Part shown: positions 1 through 14,653 of the stretch, in pieces | Layout of the letters: the number at the start of each line of letters is the position of its first letter | Position numbering within the stretch: position 1 is the stretch's first letter | DNA from: Isoperla grammatica | Lineage: Eukaryota; Arthropoda; Insecta; Plecoptera; Perlodidae | Length of the DNA stretch: 64,000 nt | Reading direction: 5' to 3' | Assembly (NCBI GenBank): GCA_945910005.1 | Contig: OX246741.1 | Location: forward strand, 1,536,001 to 1,600,000 | Notes under the pieces: generated by a model | What the model was told of the DNA's origin: nothing | The model's input: only the letters and a program-made list of their open reading frames with translations | The model's database searches: none | Position numbers and translations under genes: made by a program

Positions 1-195
1 GCGTGGGACATAACATCTGATTCATGGAGACTAGCCCTTGCAGAGTTACAGGCTTCATTGCTGCTACATAACAACCCCAGTGATACAGCCAGAATAGGGC
101 TGCCCAACGTGGGACATAACATCTGATTCATGGAGGGTATCCCAGGCTTCATTGCTGCTACATAACAATCCCAGTGATACAGCTAGACCTGCCTT
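1..195. repeat. Two direct copies of a roughly 108-bp unit
   Basis: cgtgggacataacatctgat ... ttcattgctgctacataaca ... cccagtgatacagc is present at 2-104 and again from about 110 to 193, the second copy slightly shorter. The array may continue left of the window. Confidence 0.85.
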
Positions 196-256
196 AAGTT
201 ATTATACAGCCCCACTCTGGCAATATTTGAAACAAAGCTCCCCCCCCCCCCCCCCC

Positions 257-1203
257 GTACTACCAAAGTTGTTTTGGCTAACAAGAGAAAATCAAAATGT
301 TATATGAAGAGATACATGAAGTCACTTTCAAACAAGAGGGGGGGATATTTGGGTCTTTAATTAGTTGGCCCATGCACTATATCGTCTACAATGAAGCCAT
401 ACTTACGCTAACGCACTTTGACCAAAGAGACTTTCTTTTATAGCCTAAGGGCCAAATGCACAGTCAAAAGGGCCAAATGCGGACAAAAGTATGGAATTTG
501 TATATGGTTGCTATAGCTAGTAGACAGTGGTTGCTATGGAATTTGATTTTCTTATGGAAAATAGCATGAAATAAAACAATTCCATAGCAATAAGTCCTGT
601 ACTTAACTTGACAGTTATCTGTACATATGGCCCTAAGACCTAAGACTAGTCTTTCTATGTAGTTGGTAAGGACGCGTAACTATTGGCAGTACTGTTCTCT
701 CTTATGCCCGTAGTGCATTATACGGGTAAACAGCACTTTGCTTCTTAGATGATGATGATGTACAAAGTCACGACTCATAGAGGTGGAAAATGAGCAGTGC
801 CAAACTTACTGTGGCTTTCAGTCTCATCTCATTCACTTTAAAGCTTTTAGGAAAGCAGAATATCTCATAAAATAACATCATCTTAAAGAAACAACTTCAT
901 AAAAGAAATATGTAAATATATTCAGAATGGTGTTCATTCAAAATGTTTGTTGAAGAAGCTCCAAGAAGAGCGAGACTGCTTAGCTTACAGCTTGTGTGTT
1001 GGTAATAGTAGTGAAGCGAGGTTCAAGTAGCGAGGAACTCTTTGCGTGGAACCGCAGTCTGCACCATGTCTCATGCACGACACAGCGTGTAGACTGCGTG
1101 TAATAAGACTCTCTTACGCGTGGAGCCGCAGTCTGCACCATATCTCATGCACTATGTTTTGTATTTGTTTTTTTGTATTCCATCTCATACCATAATTACC
1201 TCC

Positions 1204-1205
<2 letters not shown>
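257..1205. other. No gene seen
   Basis: AT-rich unique DNA. A short near-duplicate (tggagccgcagtctgcacca) occurs around 1045 and 1121. Nothing else is recognised. Confidence 0.6.

Positions 1206-1278
<73 letters not shown>
1206..1278. repeat. (AG)n microsatellite
   Basis: About 36 uninterrupted AG units. Frames reading ER/SL repeats here are artefacts. Confidence 0.98.
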
Positions 1279-1281
<3 letters not shown>

Positions 1282-4200
1282 CAATGTAACGGTAAATTAC
1301 ATTAGTGTATAACATGAACAAGGTATTGTCCTCACGGTTGAACAGAAAGTGATCTAAAACATTCCTGAAGAGTTCTCTTTCTGTGTAGCCAACCACATTT
1401 TAATTATCTCTTGTTTACGGGCAAACAAGTGCGATGTTATTGCCTTGTGTAGTAAGTTTTCGATTGGCACTTACCCGCTTAAATAGCTTCCAGTGTAGCA
1501 AATGAAGTTACAGAACGCTCAGTAACGCTGTCAGCAAGGTTTAGGAATGCATCCAGTACGTTGGCTGGCTGGCTGGTACAGAACAGTCCGCAGGTAGCTT
1601 CCCTTAATTGGCGTCAATTAATTCTATGTTTATATTTTACATGGTGTACAAAATCTTCTTATACTTTATTTGCAGTGGTCATTATGTGGTCAGTGTATAA
1701 ACTGCGGCAAATAAATGCACTTTCGAGTGAGCAACTAAAGCTAGCAATAGTTTGGCAGCCGTTCTCAAGCTCGTCCAGATCCCTGGCTTCTGATTGGTCG
1801 AGAGACTATTCGCTCGCCTCATGCGTGAGCATCAACACGAGATGAAACATAAGGATTTGGTGGCAAAAATAGTGTTTTCTAGTTATTTTTCTTTTCATAT
1901 AAAACAATTGTCTGTTAGATGAACTTGGGTTGGATAAGAAAAATTCTTCAACAGCTTCTCTTAAAAATTATAACCCTGAGAAAATCTTGCACAATCTTTC
2001 TGAACTCATATTTTATAGGTACTCGTTTTCAATATTTTGGAGTAAACTGCAATCGATTGATTTTTCTGCACTTTTGTCGAAGGAAGGAACCGACGTTGAC
2101 CAATAATTGCGTGAGAGCCCAACGGCATCCGGTAAATTGAAAAGCACTTTTGTTCCGATTTTCTTTGGCGGTTGGAATGTCTTTGACAGTTTCAATGGAA
2201 ATACCACGCGGGACATTTGGACATTACAGAATGTTAACAGAATCCGCATTGCAGACCTTACACGGCTGAATGTGGAGCAGTGAGCGGTTCTCGTGGTGCG
2301 GTGTAGTCTTATATGGTATCTAGATATAAGTGATTTAATAACAATGTGTGTATGCGCGATTCTTTGTTACGTATTTTCTTAACAAATGTAAACATTTGGG
2401 TATTGTACAGGTTTATCCCTCCAAACCGTTAGATTCTTAAATGGTTTTCGCTCAGCAAAAATATATGTGATTATTTTAAAAACGATTACTTTTTATTGTG
2501 AAATTATCTTCGCAAGTCACAAAATCCACTCTCATCATTTGTTTGGACATGTTACTAACGATGTACATGTAGATGCAAATAATTTGAAGCGTGAACCGTC
2601 ACATAAATTCCATTATATTTCCATACTGATTATTTCTCAATTATTTACATACAAATACAAATGTGGGGGTGTGCAGTGTAATATAATACATTTGATACAA
2701 TTTGGAATACCCACAATAGCTTATTTTTGACATAAAAATCTAGCTAGATTGATGTATAGCACATTTTGAATGTTATCTAATCAAAGAGCTAGCCTAACTT
2801 AACCTAACCTAGAGTATAGTTTAACACCTACAAAAATAAAACGGATGCACATGCGATGCTTTGGAAACAAAATTACTACACGGCTGATGATATCGCAACA
2901 CATAATTATATAATGTACTTGATGACGCGGTCTAAGCAAAGCGCATCCAATTACTAATCACGTAAGCTTACGAACACCGAACAAATGAGAAGCTTTTGAG
3001 ACCCTTAACTACTTGTTTAGCAAACTTTTAGATAAAGTTTGATAAAATCGCATTTAATGAGTGGTGCTATGGTAAAACATAATATAGCTGGCTAAGATGT
3101 GGAAAGTTTTCACCATTTGAAACTTAAAACGGTTGAACTCCACCAATTTCTGAGTCAAATATCAGCAGCCAGTGTTTCGTTGGGGTGTGTCTAATGAGTA
3201 TTGAATGGAAAGCCAGTGTTGTTGAGATAGGGGCCATCTTTCCGCTCCGTTGTGTTCTAATCTGTGACTTAGCGTTGATCGCATTTACCCGCAGCTACTC
3301 CAGTTATTGTTGTCTACAACCGCAGGACGTAGAAAGAAAACGTGGCTGACCCATAAACCTGTAGAATGTGGATCAAAATGCAATGTCGCCGTTTTGTAAG
3401 AAGTGAGAGGCAAATGATGAAGGTTTGGTCGTTAAAAAAAAACATGTTATTTTACTTCATGTTAGTCAATTTAATTACTTAAAAAAATGTATCAGAACAA
3501 ACAAAAGGTTTGCGTTGTCCGTCAACTTAATGACGTTTCAAGTTACATCAATCTAAGATAAAAGATTCTTTGATATTCAAAATACCTACTAGAATAAAGC
3601 ACTGAAAGTCCCTGCGCTGTCCAGCAATACAAACTGTTGGATCATAATTCTGGTACCAGTTCTTCACGATGACTTTATAACACAATCTGCTACTTATGAG
3701 ATTGTACCACGTGACGAACACCGCACCCATATAGTGTTCCAGGAGTTGATGTTTTTTAGCATGTAAACTGTCTATAACTAGATTCATGCATATAACCGTA
3801 GATGCGTTTAAATAAGAGATAACTAGCAAAGTTTGTAACTAGCAAACTTAGTTCTCAGCTAGTGGTATTAGTTTACGGTCAGTAGTAATATACTCAAAGA
3901 GCTTCGCGGGCAATATAGTTTTAAATTCGATCACAACGTATCTCTCGTCGCTTGTGTCGTAATTTGTTCTGATAGGCTTTGAAATTGTGTTTACACGTTT
4001 AGCCTGATAAGAATGAATTCCATTAAAACGTGTGCAGTATAGTAACCATTGGCAAGCATCATAATATTCGTATTTCCGGCACCGAATATAATATCAATTC
4101 TGTTTGTTATAGTCTACAAGCAATTCTATGAATAATTCGAATGATTGGTTCGCTCCATTTTGCCATGAGAAGTCAGAAGCTCGATGCCCGCTTAGGAACA

Positions 4201-5246
4201 GTGGCGGATCACCCTTAAAGCACAGATAACGGATTTTAGGCTAAAGCCTCTACCCCACCTTGGGAAAGCTTTTGATATGTCAAAGACATAAAGACGAAAG
4301 TTCTTAAATTTCATTGTTTATCTGACACAAAACCACATTCCGTGTAGAAATCGCTCATTATATATAATACTCCAATACACAAACAGGCACATGTTTTATG
4401 AATACATTCATTTGAGTCAGAAAGAAAACATTCATCAAACATAATTCTGGCATCACTACCATATTACAAAACAATGCTGTATCAAACATGGCAAATAAAG
4501 ATTATCTCTTCTCTTTAATGAATAGTTGGTAATCTTAGCAAGTTGATGTATCAATTTTATCAGACACCGCTTATCGAGTAGTGATTAATCATAGAAGATA
4601 TGAGAACATTGATGATTACTTTTGAACCTGTGATGAGTCTATTGCCAACTCGGACAGGCTTGGATGAGAGGTTTCATCTCATCGCAACCGACAAAATAGT
4701 TAATAATATGTAGTCATATCTTGTGTTTGGAGCAGTCTTCTGTTATGCTGTTGTCATATGTAAGAAAGAATAATAAACTAATTGATTATTATTGCTAAAA
4801 ATCACTATTTTTTTTTAAGTGTTTCTTTCTTATCAGCCAACAGATTGCGGCTATTTCGTGTTTCGCCATGTTAACATTATCAATGTACTAACATGGCCCC
4901 TGTACTCACATGCATGGCGGGCAAACGCACCCCCAACACCTCGTGTTAAGTCACCAAGCGACACAACACGTAACCCCCCCCTCTCCTCGTCAATCATTCT
5001 CACGTCAAGATATCAACTTAGCATCGTCACCTCACTTACGACAACAAACTTAAGAAATTGAATTTTTTTATTTTGCAAAGGTGTTGACTCTGTTTCCCGG
5101 ACATAACAATGAGGAAATAAGCTGCAGAGAGGAGGTTTTTACCTACGATCATTACGTCTAATATCCTTGTTGATGTTACCACAATTAGAGGAGTGGAAAG
5201 TCTGTTTTGGTTAATTACAAAATGAGTATTTCATTACGATGACTAT
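1279..5246. other. No gene seen
   Basis: Frames are short and unlike known proteins. A small ctaacttaacctaaccta patch lies at 2792-2810. Confidence 0.6.
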
Positions 5247-5400
5247 GGCCCGGAATTATGGACTTCAAGGTCTACTTGATGGACTTCGGATAAATATTTA
5301 GGAGGCTATTAACTTGTTTTCACCATGACATCCACCAATGGGGAGCCTGGTTGCTACGGTGAAACCAAGTTAGTAGCCTACTAAATAAGTTGATGGCCTA
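5247..5400. mobile_element. Hairpin MITE, family 1, copy 1
   Basis: Imperfect foldback: gataaatatttaggaggcta ... cttgttttcaccatg on the left, cggtgaaaccaagttagtag ... cctactaaat on the right. It matches the arms of the 14322-14465 element. Confidence 0.7.
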
Positions 5401-6627
5401 GATCAAACAGGCTGCCGAGCGGTCCAAAAAGCTATTATAGATATCCTCTTCAAGTCTGTTGCGATGAAAGGGGTGAAGAGGAAGGGGAGGGGGGGGGAGG
5501 GGGGGAGGGGGGGATGACCCTCTACCGCAATTAAAGCGGACGGAAATCATCGGAGTGACAAATTTACGCGTGTCAATTACCAGGGTGAAATTAGCTGGAT
5601 GGAGTTGGTTGACATGTCGCTCACGTGTGCGTGTGTGCGATCGTGCGTGAGGGTGTATTCGCAATATGTTCAATATGTATGGGGGGGGGGGGGGGGGGCG
5701 CAAAGTATACGATGATGCGTTACTGCCATACTCGATCTCCCCCCCGACGTTTTTCGCTAGTAAAGTGTACTCAAATCTTAAGACAAATGCCTACGTAGAT
5801 TTCCTATTTGTCACCTCGACTTCACCCCATTACCCGTCGGCGTCGACACAGGGAACCCGTTTACCTTGAATAATGCAACGTGTCATGTCATACACGAATT
5901 GATATGAATATTTAAAATGTTGGCATCGTGACAAAGAGTTGTTCCGATATGATTCTGTAGTGGAACACGATGCCCTAGCCTAGCGTGTAGCACTGTTTTG
6001 CGAATGAAATATTTACGAGTTTGAAACAGGGAAGTCGGCCATTGCTCAAACAAGGATAGGCGTCGGCACCTATAATACTATCAGGTCTTGTAAGGTGATG
6101 TGTCGCGTAGCCAAGGGGAGACCGTATGACACAATAGCTAGCTCGACCTGAGCTGAGTACTCAACATCTTATCTCACTATTCAACTATGGGGGGGGGGGG
6201 GGGGGGGGGGGGGGGAGAGTGGGGTCAAGAGCATGCAGAATGGGTCGACGAAAGCAAAACATGTAAAACTAACCGTACATATTGAAATCGTAACGTTTGC
6301 TGGGAATATTATCATAACGTTTTGAGCTACACTAATCAATATTTTATATGAATAATTTGTGTAATTGTGTTGTTTTGTCTGTGTATTGTATTGTAGTCTT
6401 TAGTGGGCTTCCTGGAAGTGAAAATGTCAAGCAGAGCTCAGCTCGGTTCGAGCGTGCACGTGTACATTTCATCAAGTGAAAGCATTTGCATGCATGCATT
6501 GTTTAGGCAAAAACGAACAGTGCTTCACCTACTACTTCGGGGGATAGAACAAGCTTTATATGTTTCTTTGGACGAGACAACATAGCAAACAAACAGATGG
6601 ATGAATTGATGATAAGTTACGTTATGA
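5401..6627. other. No gene seen; several long G runs
   Basis: G-rich tracts at 5488-5515, 5681-5698 and 6189-6215. No coding signal. Confidence 0.6.
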
Positions 6628-7098
6628 ACGTATGTATGTATGTATGTATGTATGTATGTATGTATGTATGTATGTATGTATGTATGTATGTATGTATGTA
6701 TGTATGTATGTATGTATGTATGTATGTATGTATGTATGTATGTATGTATGAATGTATGTATGTATGTATGTATGTATGTATGTATGTATGTATGTATGTA
6801 TGTATGTATGTATGTATGTATGTATGTATGTATGTATGTATGTATGTATGTATGTATGTATGTATGTATGTATGTATGTATGTATGTATGTATGTATGTA
6901 TGTATGCATGCATGTATGTATGTATGCATGCATGCATGTATGTATGCATGCATGCATGTATGTATGTATGTATGTATGTATGTATGTATGTATGTATGTA
7001 TGTATGTATGTATGTATGTATGTATGTATGTATGTATGTATGTATGTATGTATGTATGTATGTATGTATGTATGTATGTATGTATGTATGTATGTATG

Positions 7099-7129
<31 letters not shown>

Positions 7130-7198
7130 GTATGTATGTATGCATGTATGTATGTATGTAAGTATGTATGCATGTATGTATGTATGTATGTATGTATG

Positions 7199-7229
<31 letters not shown>

Positions 7230-7392
7230 GTATGTATGTATGCATGTATGTATGTATGTAAGTATGTATGCATGTATGTATGTATGTATGTATGTATGTA
7301 TGTATGTATGTATGTATGTATGTATGTATGTATGTATGTATGTATGTATGTATGTATGTATGTATGTATGTATGTATGTATGTATGTATGTA
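6628..7392. repeat. (TATG)n microsatellite, about 765 bp
   Basis: An almost pure tetranucleotide array with blocks of the variant tgcatg (6905-6957) and a roughly 100-bp subunit marked by gtaag and gcatg variants that occurs twice (about 7125-7172 and 7225-7272). All overlapping frames (MYVC and HTYI repeats) are by-products. Confidence 0.98.
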
Positions 7393-10300
7393 CGTAGCTC
7401 CAACAATCACCCAGGACAGGCAGAATACGGCTGTATCGCTTGAGCAGTGAAACTCCAACCACAGTTGTGGGTATCGGGAAATCGTGAACAAGTTCTCATA
7501 ACTCTGTTCATAATGAGTCGTAGTGTCGTAGTGATTTAACATGAGAAAATGAACAATTGTGTTCCCGATTACGAACACGATGCTGACAATGGTTGGGGCT
7601 CAGAGCGCAGAACCATAGATTGACCCCGCACAGTATCTGGTTCATTTTGTTATTCACTCCATTTACCTCAGAACACTTACATTTATGTTTGGTTCTGTTG
7701 TTCGGATTCAACTTCCCATCAGAGTATAGTCGAAAATCTCGACGTGTTATTTTTAAACCTTTATTGACGACGGAAGACGCTGAGCGCTACTTGGTATTTC
7801 AGGTCCAGCAAGCGCACTAAAGACTACAACCAACAGTCGTAAAAAACAACAAAACAGAAAGCTAGTTACTAGGAATCAAGAGGAAACATTTTGTTTTTAT
7901 TTTTTGTCGCTAATATTCTCTCCAGACGGGGCATTTTTTATTGAGTGCCGACCATCTTTCATCTTAAGGTAATTTATACCGAATTAATGAGGACGAGAAA
8001 CCTCCCTCCCCCCCCCCCCTCCTGCGTTACACTCTGGGCTCTGTACCCAGCTACTCCCCCCCCCATCCTATCCAACGTTATTGCTTTCTTAGATATCTGA
8101 AAGACACACACAGTTAAAAACTGAAGTATAGAATTTAAACGTTAGTAAAATCAACTTCTTTCACAACCAGCTTCGTTCATTGGCCATCGTTCAAATATTA
8201 TCTTGCTTGCCTTCGTTACAATCCGCACAAGATTTCAATACATACAATCAATATGTTTCCATATTCACAATTGCATCATTCCTTCAATATCATTAAATAT
8301 TGACACGTTGTGTGACCAACGTTGTTGCGTGTTATGTTGTGACTGTACAATGACGTCAGGGGAGACACAATACACACTACACAGTCCTGATATAATATTT
8401 CATAAGGCATAGTGCTGCTCGCTAAACTTGAAAGCTGGTTACGAAATTGATGTCTGCACTGAAAGGGTACAAGCTAGGCTATTGCTTGAAACACTATTTA
8501 ACATTGTCACCACCGCGTTGCGTCGGATGCCGCAGAGAGGGTCTTTCCGCGATTGGATGGGTGTATTGGGTAAGGCCTATACACTAACACATGGAGATAT
8601 GCATTCAACGGCAAAATAGTCACAATGTTGTGTGATCATTCCGTTCTCTGATTCTTGAAAACCTTTTTTCTTACATATTATTGACGTTGCAAACGCCGTG
8701 TGTGATTCAATTGAATGCAATGTTGTTTACCCGCCCCATGACAGGATCGATAGAGGAAAATCAATGAGTGATTTCTATATCGGTCTTGAAATTCCACGAC
8801 AAAGGATGTATTGTTGTTTGAAATGAGACATTAACTAATCAACAACGTTTATATGTGCGGGGGGGGGGGGAGACAAGCCAGGCACGCATGTGCGTGTGTT
8901 GCTATTTAGACTACTACCCACACAGTTTCTTGGTTTATTTTTTGTTCTTGATTTTTATTTTATATGGTTAAGTAGTTTGTTTTGTTTTTGTTGTTATTGT
9001 TATTTATGATTGAATTATTATTAATTGTTTGCATTGCCTAGTTTTATTTAAGTTCCTCCTTTGTAAATCAGTTTTTATAACTGAATAGGATAGACATTAA
9101 ATAAATAAATAAAAATAAATAAATAAACAGGTAAGAGGAAATACTAAGACAATAATTCCTATTACTAAGTATTACAATAATATTATTACCTGCTATGCAC
9201 GTTTAGCAAAATAATCAGCCCGTTTTCTTATATGTTAACTGTTTTAAGCAAATAAAATGCAAACCTTCAATTGGTAAATAATAAACTGAAAATTAACAGC
9301 TGTTGTATTGTTGTGATTGAGGACCGACAGATTTGTATTAATCCCGTGCTAAGGTGTATGAAACAACTTCTGAAACATTCAAAGTCTGTTACTTATTTGT
9401 AATGAGATGTGTATAATAGTCATACATGGTCCTAACTAGCTTAGCCTGCTAATGCTTGGTATATAAAGCTGGACTGGGTGTCTAATATTCGCCCACGCTG
9501 CGGTCGAGCCAGGGAAGCGATGAGGGACAGTTTGTCAGACACTCACCTTTCTGGACAGGCTGTCACATTAATCATACGGCCGACGCTCTATGATCCGAGA
9601 TGACAGGTTACGCGTAACTGTCACCCACCCCACTCAAATGAGAGGGTGACTTTCGTTCGTTGAGTTTTGTTAGTTTAAATTATGAAACGGCCGAGAACTG
9701 GGCGTTTTTTGTCCATCTCATTTTGAAGTTTTTCTGTAAAACTTAAACTTGGACTTAATCCTGCTCACAACCCATCATAATATAACCAGTTATTTGCATA
9801 TTAATTTGAATGAACTGTTGACAAAATGTACGTTACCATTATAATATAGCTAACAAATAATTGAAAGGAATTATCTCGCTAAAAGTTAATAAGCGTCAAG
9901 GTACGAAAATGTAATCTCAATCTGACAACAACCAACGTTGAATATATTTATCTTGAACTAAATAAGGTAAACACAATATGTTAACCAAATACAAAATCAA
10001 GGTCCATGAAGATTATTTTCGTGTATTCCGATTGGTTCAAGACCCACTTGAGAAGACATTGATGATCGATGTCAATAATTGGGATTTATAAGTCTCATTA
10101 ATTCCTCACATCTGATGATAACAGTGATTGATTATTAATATTGTTTGTATTCGGTATTTAATATAAGCAGCCATCAGCTGTTGAATGGGTGCTTGCACTT
10201 TACCTTGGCTTTCACAGGGTGCACCCGGTGTACACGGAGTACATGCGGTGTACACGGAGTAGACGCGGTGTGCACGGAGTAGACGCGGTGTACATATAAG

Positions 10301-13300
10301 CGAGCTGACAGCTGAGATGAAGCGCTAGATTAGCTTGTGTAACTTCCCGTGTAGAATCTACAGCGCCAGATTCGTTCTCCATGTTTAACGAGGCGAAATA
10401 CGCGAAGACAAATGTTTGACCCCACTCGAGATGGAAATGTAAAAAAATAAAAGTCCTAGGGAATACATTTTCTGTTACGCTTCCAAATGGGCAGAACTGG
10501 ACGCATTCTATCCGAATGGGAAGCAAGTTATATTTCTGTCTGTAAAATGAATTTCGTTTGTTTAAAAGTATAAAAATGCAAACCATGAAATTGGCTATTA
10601 AAGACCCGTCTCACTTTTCCGATTCTTCAAATCACCCACAGGACTGAATTGTTTTATGTTTTGCGTCAGATCTGCAGCTGTTCAGTTGCAGCTCCTCAAC
10701 ATTAAACTTCACTACGTGTTTTTCTTAGATTGAATTGGATTACTTAGTTTGTTTACTTTTAAAATTCGCCTCCCAGCGATTGTCTAGCTTGGCTGCATGG
10801 CAACAGTCCATACGTTATAACGGTGTTTAGAACCAATATCACAGATTCTGCTGCTTTATAGCCTCGTTGATGTGATGTGCTTCAATATCAATAAAACTAT
10901 ATTGATTGTGTTTGCTACTCGATACGATGTGGGCATGATAGAAGAACAAAAATCGGAATCTAGATCGGAATTCAAGCCTTCTTCTCATGGTGTCCACACA
11001 GTTCGGACGCACTTAATGAGAACATGATTGATTGATTGTTTTGAAATACACAACGAAATGCAACGGTGAAATACGCTTTCACGTGAGGGTCGATACAATT
11101 TCAAATTGATTTTACTAGAAATTTAACATTTTGAAAATTGCATCTAGAGACGCAACAGACATGTTACAGTGAATGAAGAAGGCAAAAGCAAGTCACTCTA
11201 ACTGTGTAGTGATACTATTGGCAGTGTTTATATTCAACAGCGGTTGCGAGGTGTTTCTATAGTAGCACTTAGACACACATGACGCAGTAGTTGTAGGACG
11301 GCCCCCCCCCCCCCTCCCCCCCTCAACGACAACATCAACACCAAACAACCGTGCAATTCGATAACTTTGCAATGCCATTCTTTTGTAATGTAATTTTGCA
11401 AAACGACAACTCCGGTTAAACATAACACAAATAATGATGAATCTCAAAGACTCTGACCGTTAATCTTTTACAGGAAAAAATCACGTATTGTCACGTTTAT
11501 GTGTGTGTGTTTTTTTTTGTTTTTTTTTTTAACATTTTTTATTATATAGGAGGTGAAATTTCTACTCAAACGTGGGCCTGAAACAAAACTGAAACGAGAT
11601 TCACATGAACTAAATATTGTTACTTCGTTGCATTTCGGCCTTTAATTGTCGAAATTAACCAGCTGGTAATATGGATTTCACACAAAGCCATCCACATGGC
11701 AATTAGTAACATTACCGCTGGGTGCGCTTGGCGAAAAGTTGTTCCGACTCCAACTTGGCGTTAATACTCATAATTGAGATACATGGGTAATAGCGAGACA
11801 CACTCAAAACAAAACAGTTTACCTGGTTTTAACGTGTGCGTTAACGAATCCAGCAACAACCACACAACTATAGAACTGTGGCTCGCTCTCCTTTTTAAAT
11901 TCAATTAATTTAAGTGAAATTCCAAAAATTCGATCTGATAGTATTTCCTAATTTCTGAAAATGACACTTTTGAGCGCGTGCGCTGATTAGTGATTAGACA
12001 GACGAATAATTAAAATCTTCTACGCAGTTTGTATCAATAGATGGGTGTCTGATTAAAAACCACTTTCCATCATGACCTGAAACGTAGTTTTAATACTGTA
12101 GCATTACAATACTTGACATCAATTTAATCCACTTGTTGAGTACCTGCTGAAGTATCTGCACGAACAATGCATAACACACTGGTGCAAAGAAATGTCATGA
12201 TTGTTGGGAGTCAGAAAGTGGTTCATCTATTGGTTGATACGGGAATCGTGACGTCATCACTAATATACTCAGTAAGATCGTAACTCTCACCCCACTGATA
12301 GCTCGTTCTGTTCGCAGGCTGAGCAATCAGCACAGACTTTTAATCATGTTTCTCACTGTGTTTGACGAAGAGCTCTATTTTATGTATTATCGCTTATTTT
12401 TTTGTCTGCTATTTTATGTTTTTGGTAGACTGGTATCTTTTATGATTCACGTCTTCGTAATATTATCACATTCACACAGAATTAATAAACGGCATAACCA
12501 GCGAAGTGTAGAAACAAAGCAATAATCCTCACCCCCGTATCTGAGAGAATGAGTTTTGATAATGAATAATAGCTGACGCCTTGTTTCAAGGTATTTATGC
12601 TTGCCATATAGAAATACAATAAGCACAGTCGTATGTTGAACGCAGGACTGGCAGACCTTTCAGTGAGTGTATTCACACACATCCCATCTTAATTAATTCA
12701 TGCGTTTGGTCACAAAAACTGAGTATACATCCCCGTAAAAGATACGACTTTGCTCCCAGTAACTTCGAAGATAAAAGTGGCCCATTTAATTGTGGGAATA
12801 TTTATTGAATGAGCGTCTCAATTCTACGTTTATGGCACTCGTTTTGTTTGTTTGTTTGTTTTTTATGTCTCGCGATAGCGGTCGAATTAAGAGTCAGATC
12901 AAGTTGAATTTTGGACCGTTCGCAAACTTCGATGTGGACTGAACTGCCTTAGTTTTGTGGCAAAATCGGTCAAGAAGTTACTTAGTTACAGCACAGTTAC
13001 TTTCCTAAAGAAACTTTAGCAACAACATCTGATATAGCAACATTTCAATACATGTCCGTCCCGTTACGAATATGTTATCTCTATTGCGAAGTATTGGAGC
13101 TACAAAATAATTGTATAATTTTTATAATTTCTTTTATTTCTTTGATTTAAAATGTAGATTTGTTATTCATTCATTTATTTTGCGTATCCTATTCAGTTAC
13201 ATAATTTATTTACTTAGGAGGAGTACTGTAAAACAAAATTATAAATTTAATAATAAAAACAATAAATAAATCATATTTTTCTATGCGTACGTATTATGCA

Positions 13301-14321
13301 GATTATGATGGAGTCTGGTGCCTGAGGTGGTTGAAATACGTCACAAAGCGACGCTCTGACCTCAACCAATAGACGTGGTCGGATGGAACCGCAACATAAC
13401 CACCGCCAACGTGTAAGTCGAGACAATGTCAATACTGCATAACCGGCGGGTCAAAGGAGCGAAACAAGATAAGCCAGGACAGTCTTTACAGATGTAACTG
13501 AAAGATACAGTCAACACGAGAGTAGTATTGATAGTAGGTAGATCTCACAGCAACACGGCTCTCAACAAGACAAAGTCATTCTTTGGGGTGTTAAAGCTTT
13601 ATGCGTTTAAGGTTTTAGATTCTAAAACGGTGAACACATTTTTGAAATCACTTCAATTACATGCTAAGTTCACTTTATTTTAATTTTATTATATAATAAT
13701 AATTGTTATAATTATTTTGATAAGTAAGCATATTGTGTACGTTACTCCTGTTTCGATGTCACTTAAAACTTCCATGTTAATAATATATTTAGTTTATTTA
13801 GTTTGTACATGGATTTCAGACAGAAATCCCAATATTGTGTAATGCATATTTCCAACAATAAAACATGAACACAGCGCCCATAAATAAATTAAAATTGACA
13901 CTCAGGTTGAATATTTCATATCAATACGGCCACTTTGACGTTTTCCATTCCAAAATATTGTAACATGTTTTACGGTTTGACCTTTCAAAGTTATCGGTTA
14001 GGAAATCCATGTGCTCGGCCGGTGAGGTTAAATATTTAGTATCTGCACGTCAAACGGGCCGAATTATCACCGTAAAGACAGACCCTGGTGAGGGGGGCGA
14101 CCTGCGTGGTTAACACGCAACGACACGTTCTCGCACGCGCCCACGTCAGAAACCGTAGCTCTATATAATACTGAATAGGTACGTCGAAGTGAGTCGTGTA
14201 CATCCTGTACGTCGTCACGGGTGTATTATTGAATTATTGTGTCGGACACGAGAGCTGTCAGGTACTTCGGGCATATCTCAAAGCTCCAAGTATGGACTAA
14301 ACACTAGTCTGCTAAGTCACG
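7393..14321. other. No gene seen
   Basis: AT-rich DNA with poly-C/G tracts at about 8008, 8859 and 11300, (AAAT)n at 9103-9126, and the 21-bp repeat at 10.2 kb. The longest frame (10212-10586, minus) runs through that repeat and is not convincing. Confidence 0.55.
10216..10298. repeat. About 21-bp tandem repeat, 4 copies
   Basis: Unit gcggtgtacacggagtagac with small changes. Confidence 0.85.
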
Positions 14322-14465
14322 ATATTATGAACTTCGGGTAAATATTTAGTAAGCCACTAACGTGTTATCACCATGGCAACAAGACTTCCCATTGGTTGTT
14401 GCCATGGTGAGAACAAGTTAGTAGTCTTCTAAATATGTATCCTAAGTTCATTAATACGGGCCTAA
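14322..14465. mobile_element. Hairpin MITE, family 1, copy 2
   Basis: An almost perfect foldback: tatgaacttcgggtaaatat ... caccatggcaacaa, then ttgttgccatggtgagaaca ... aagttcatta. It shares its arm sequence (aacttgtt, tcaccatg, gtagnctnctaaat) with copies at 5247-5400 and 46374-46500. Confidence 0.8.
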
Positions 14466-14653
14466 CTCAGTGCCAGCCAATCACAGCTTTAGACGTCACT
14501 TTCATTGTTGATCATTGTTGTTTGGGACACTATTTAGATGACCATGAAGCATTGAGACATTGAGACACCTTATTATGTTACTTTCTTCGCCGATAGAGAT
14601 GGTTGTCAATGACAACATCTCGCCACATAAAGAGGAGAATAATAATAATTTAA

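Noticed and set aside
6525..7578. Frames of MYVC and HTYI repeats
   Set aside because: Translation of the (TATG)n microsatellite.
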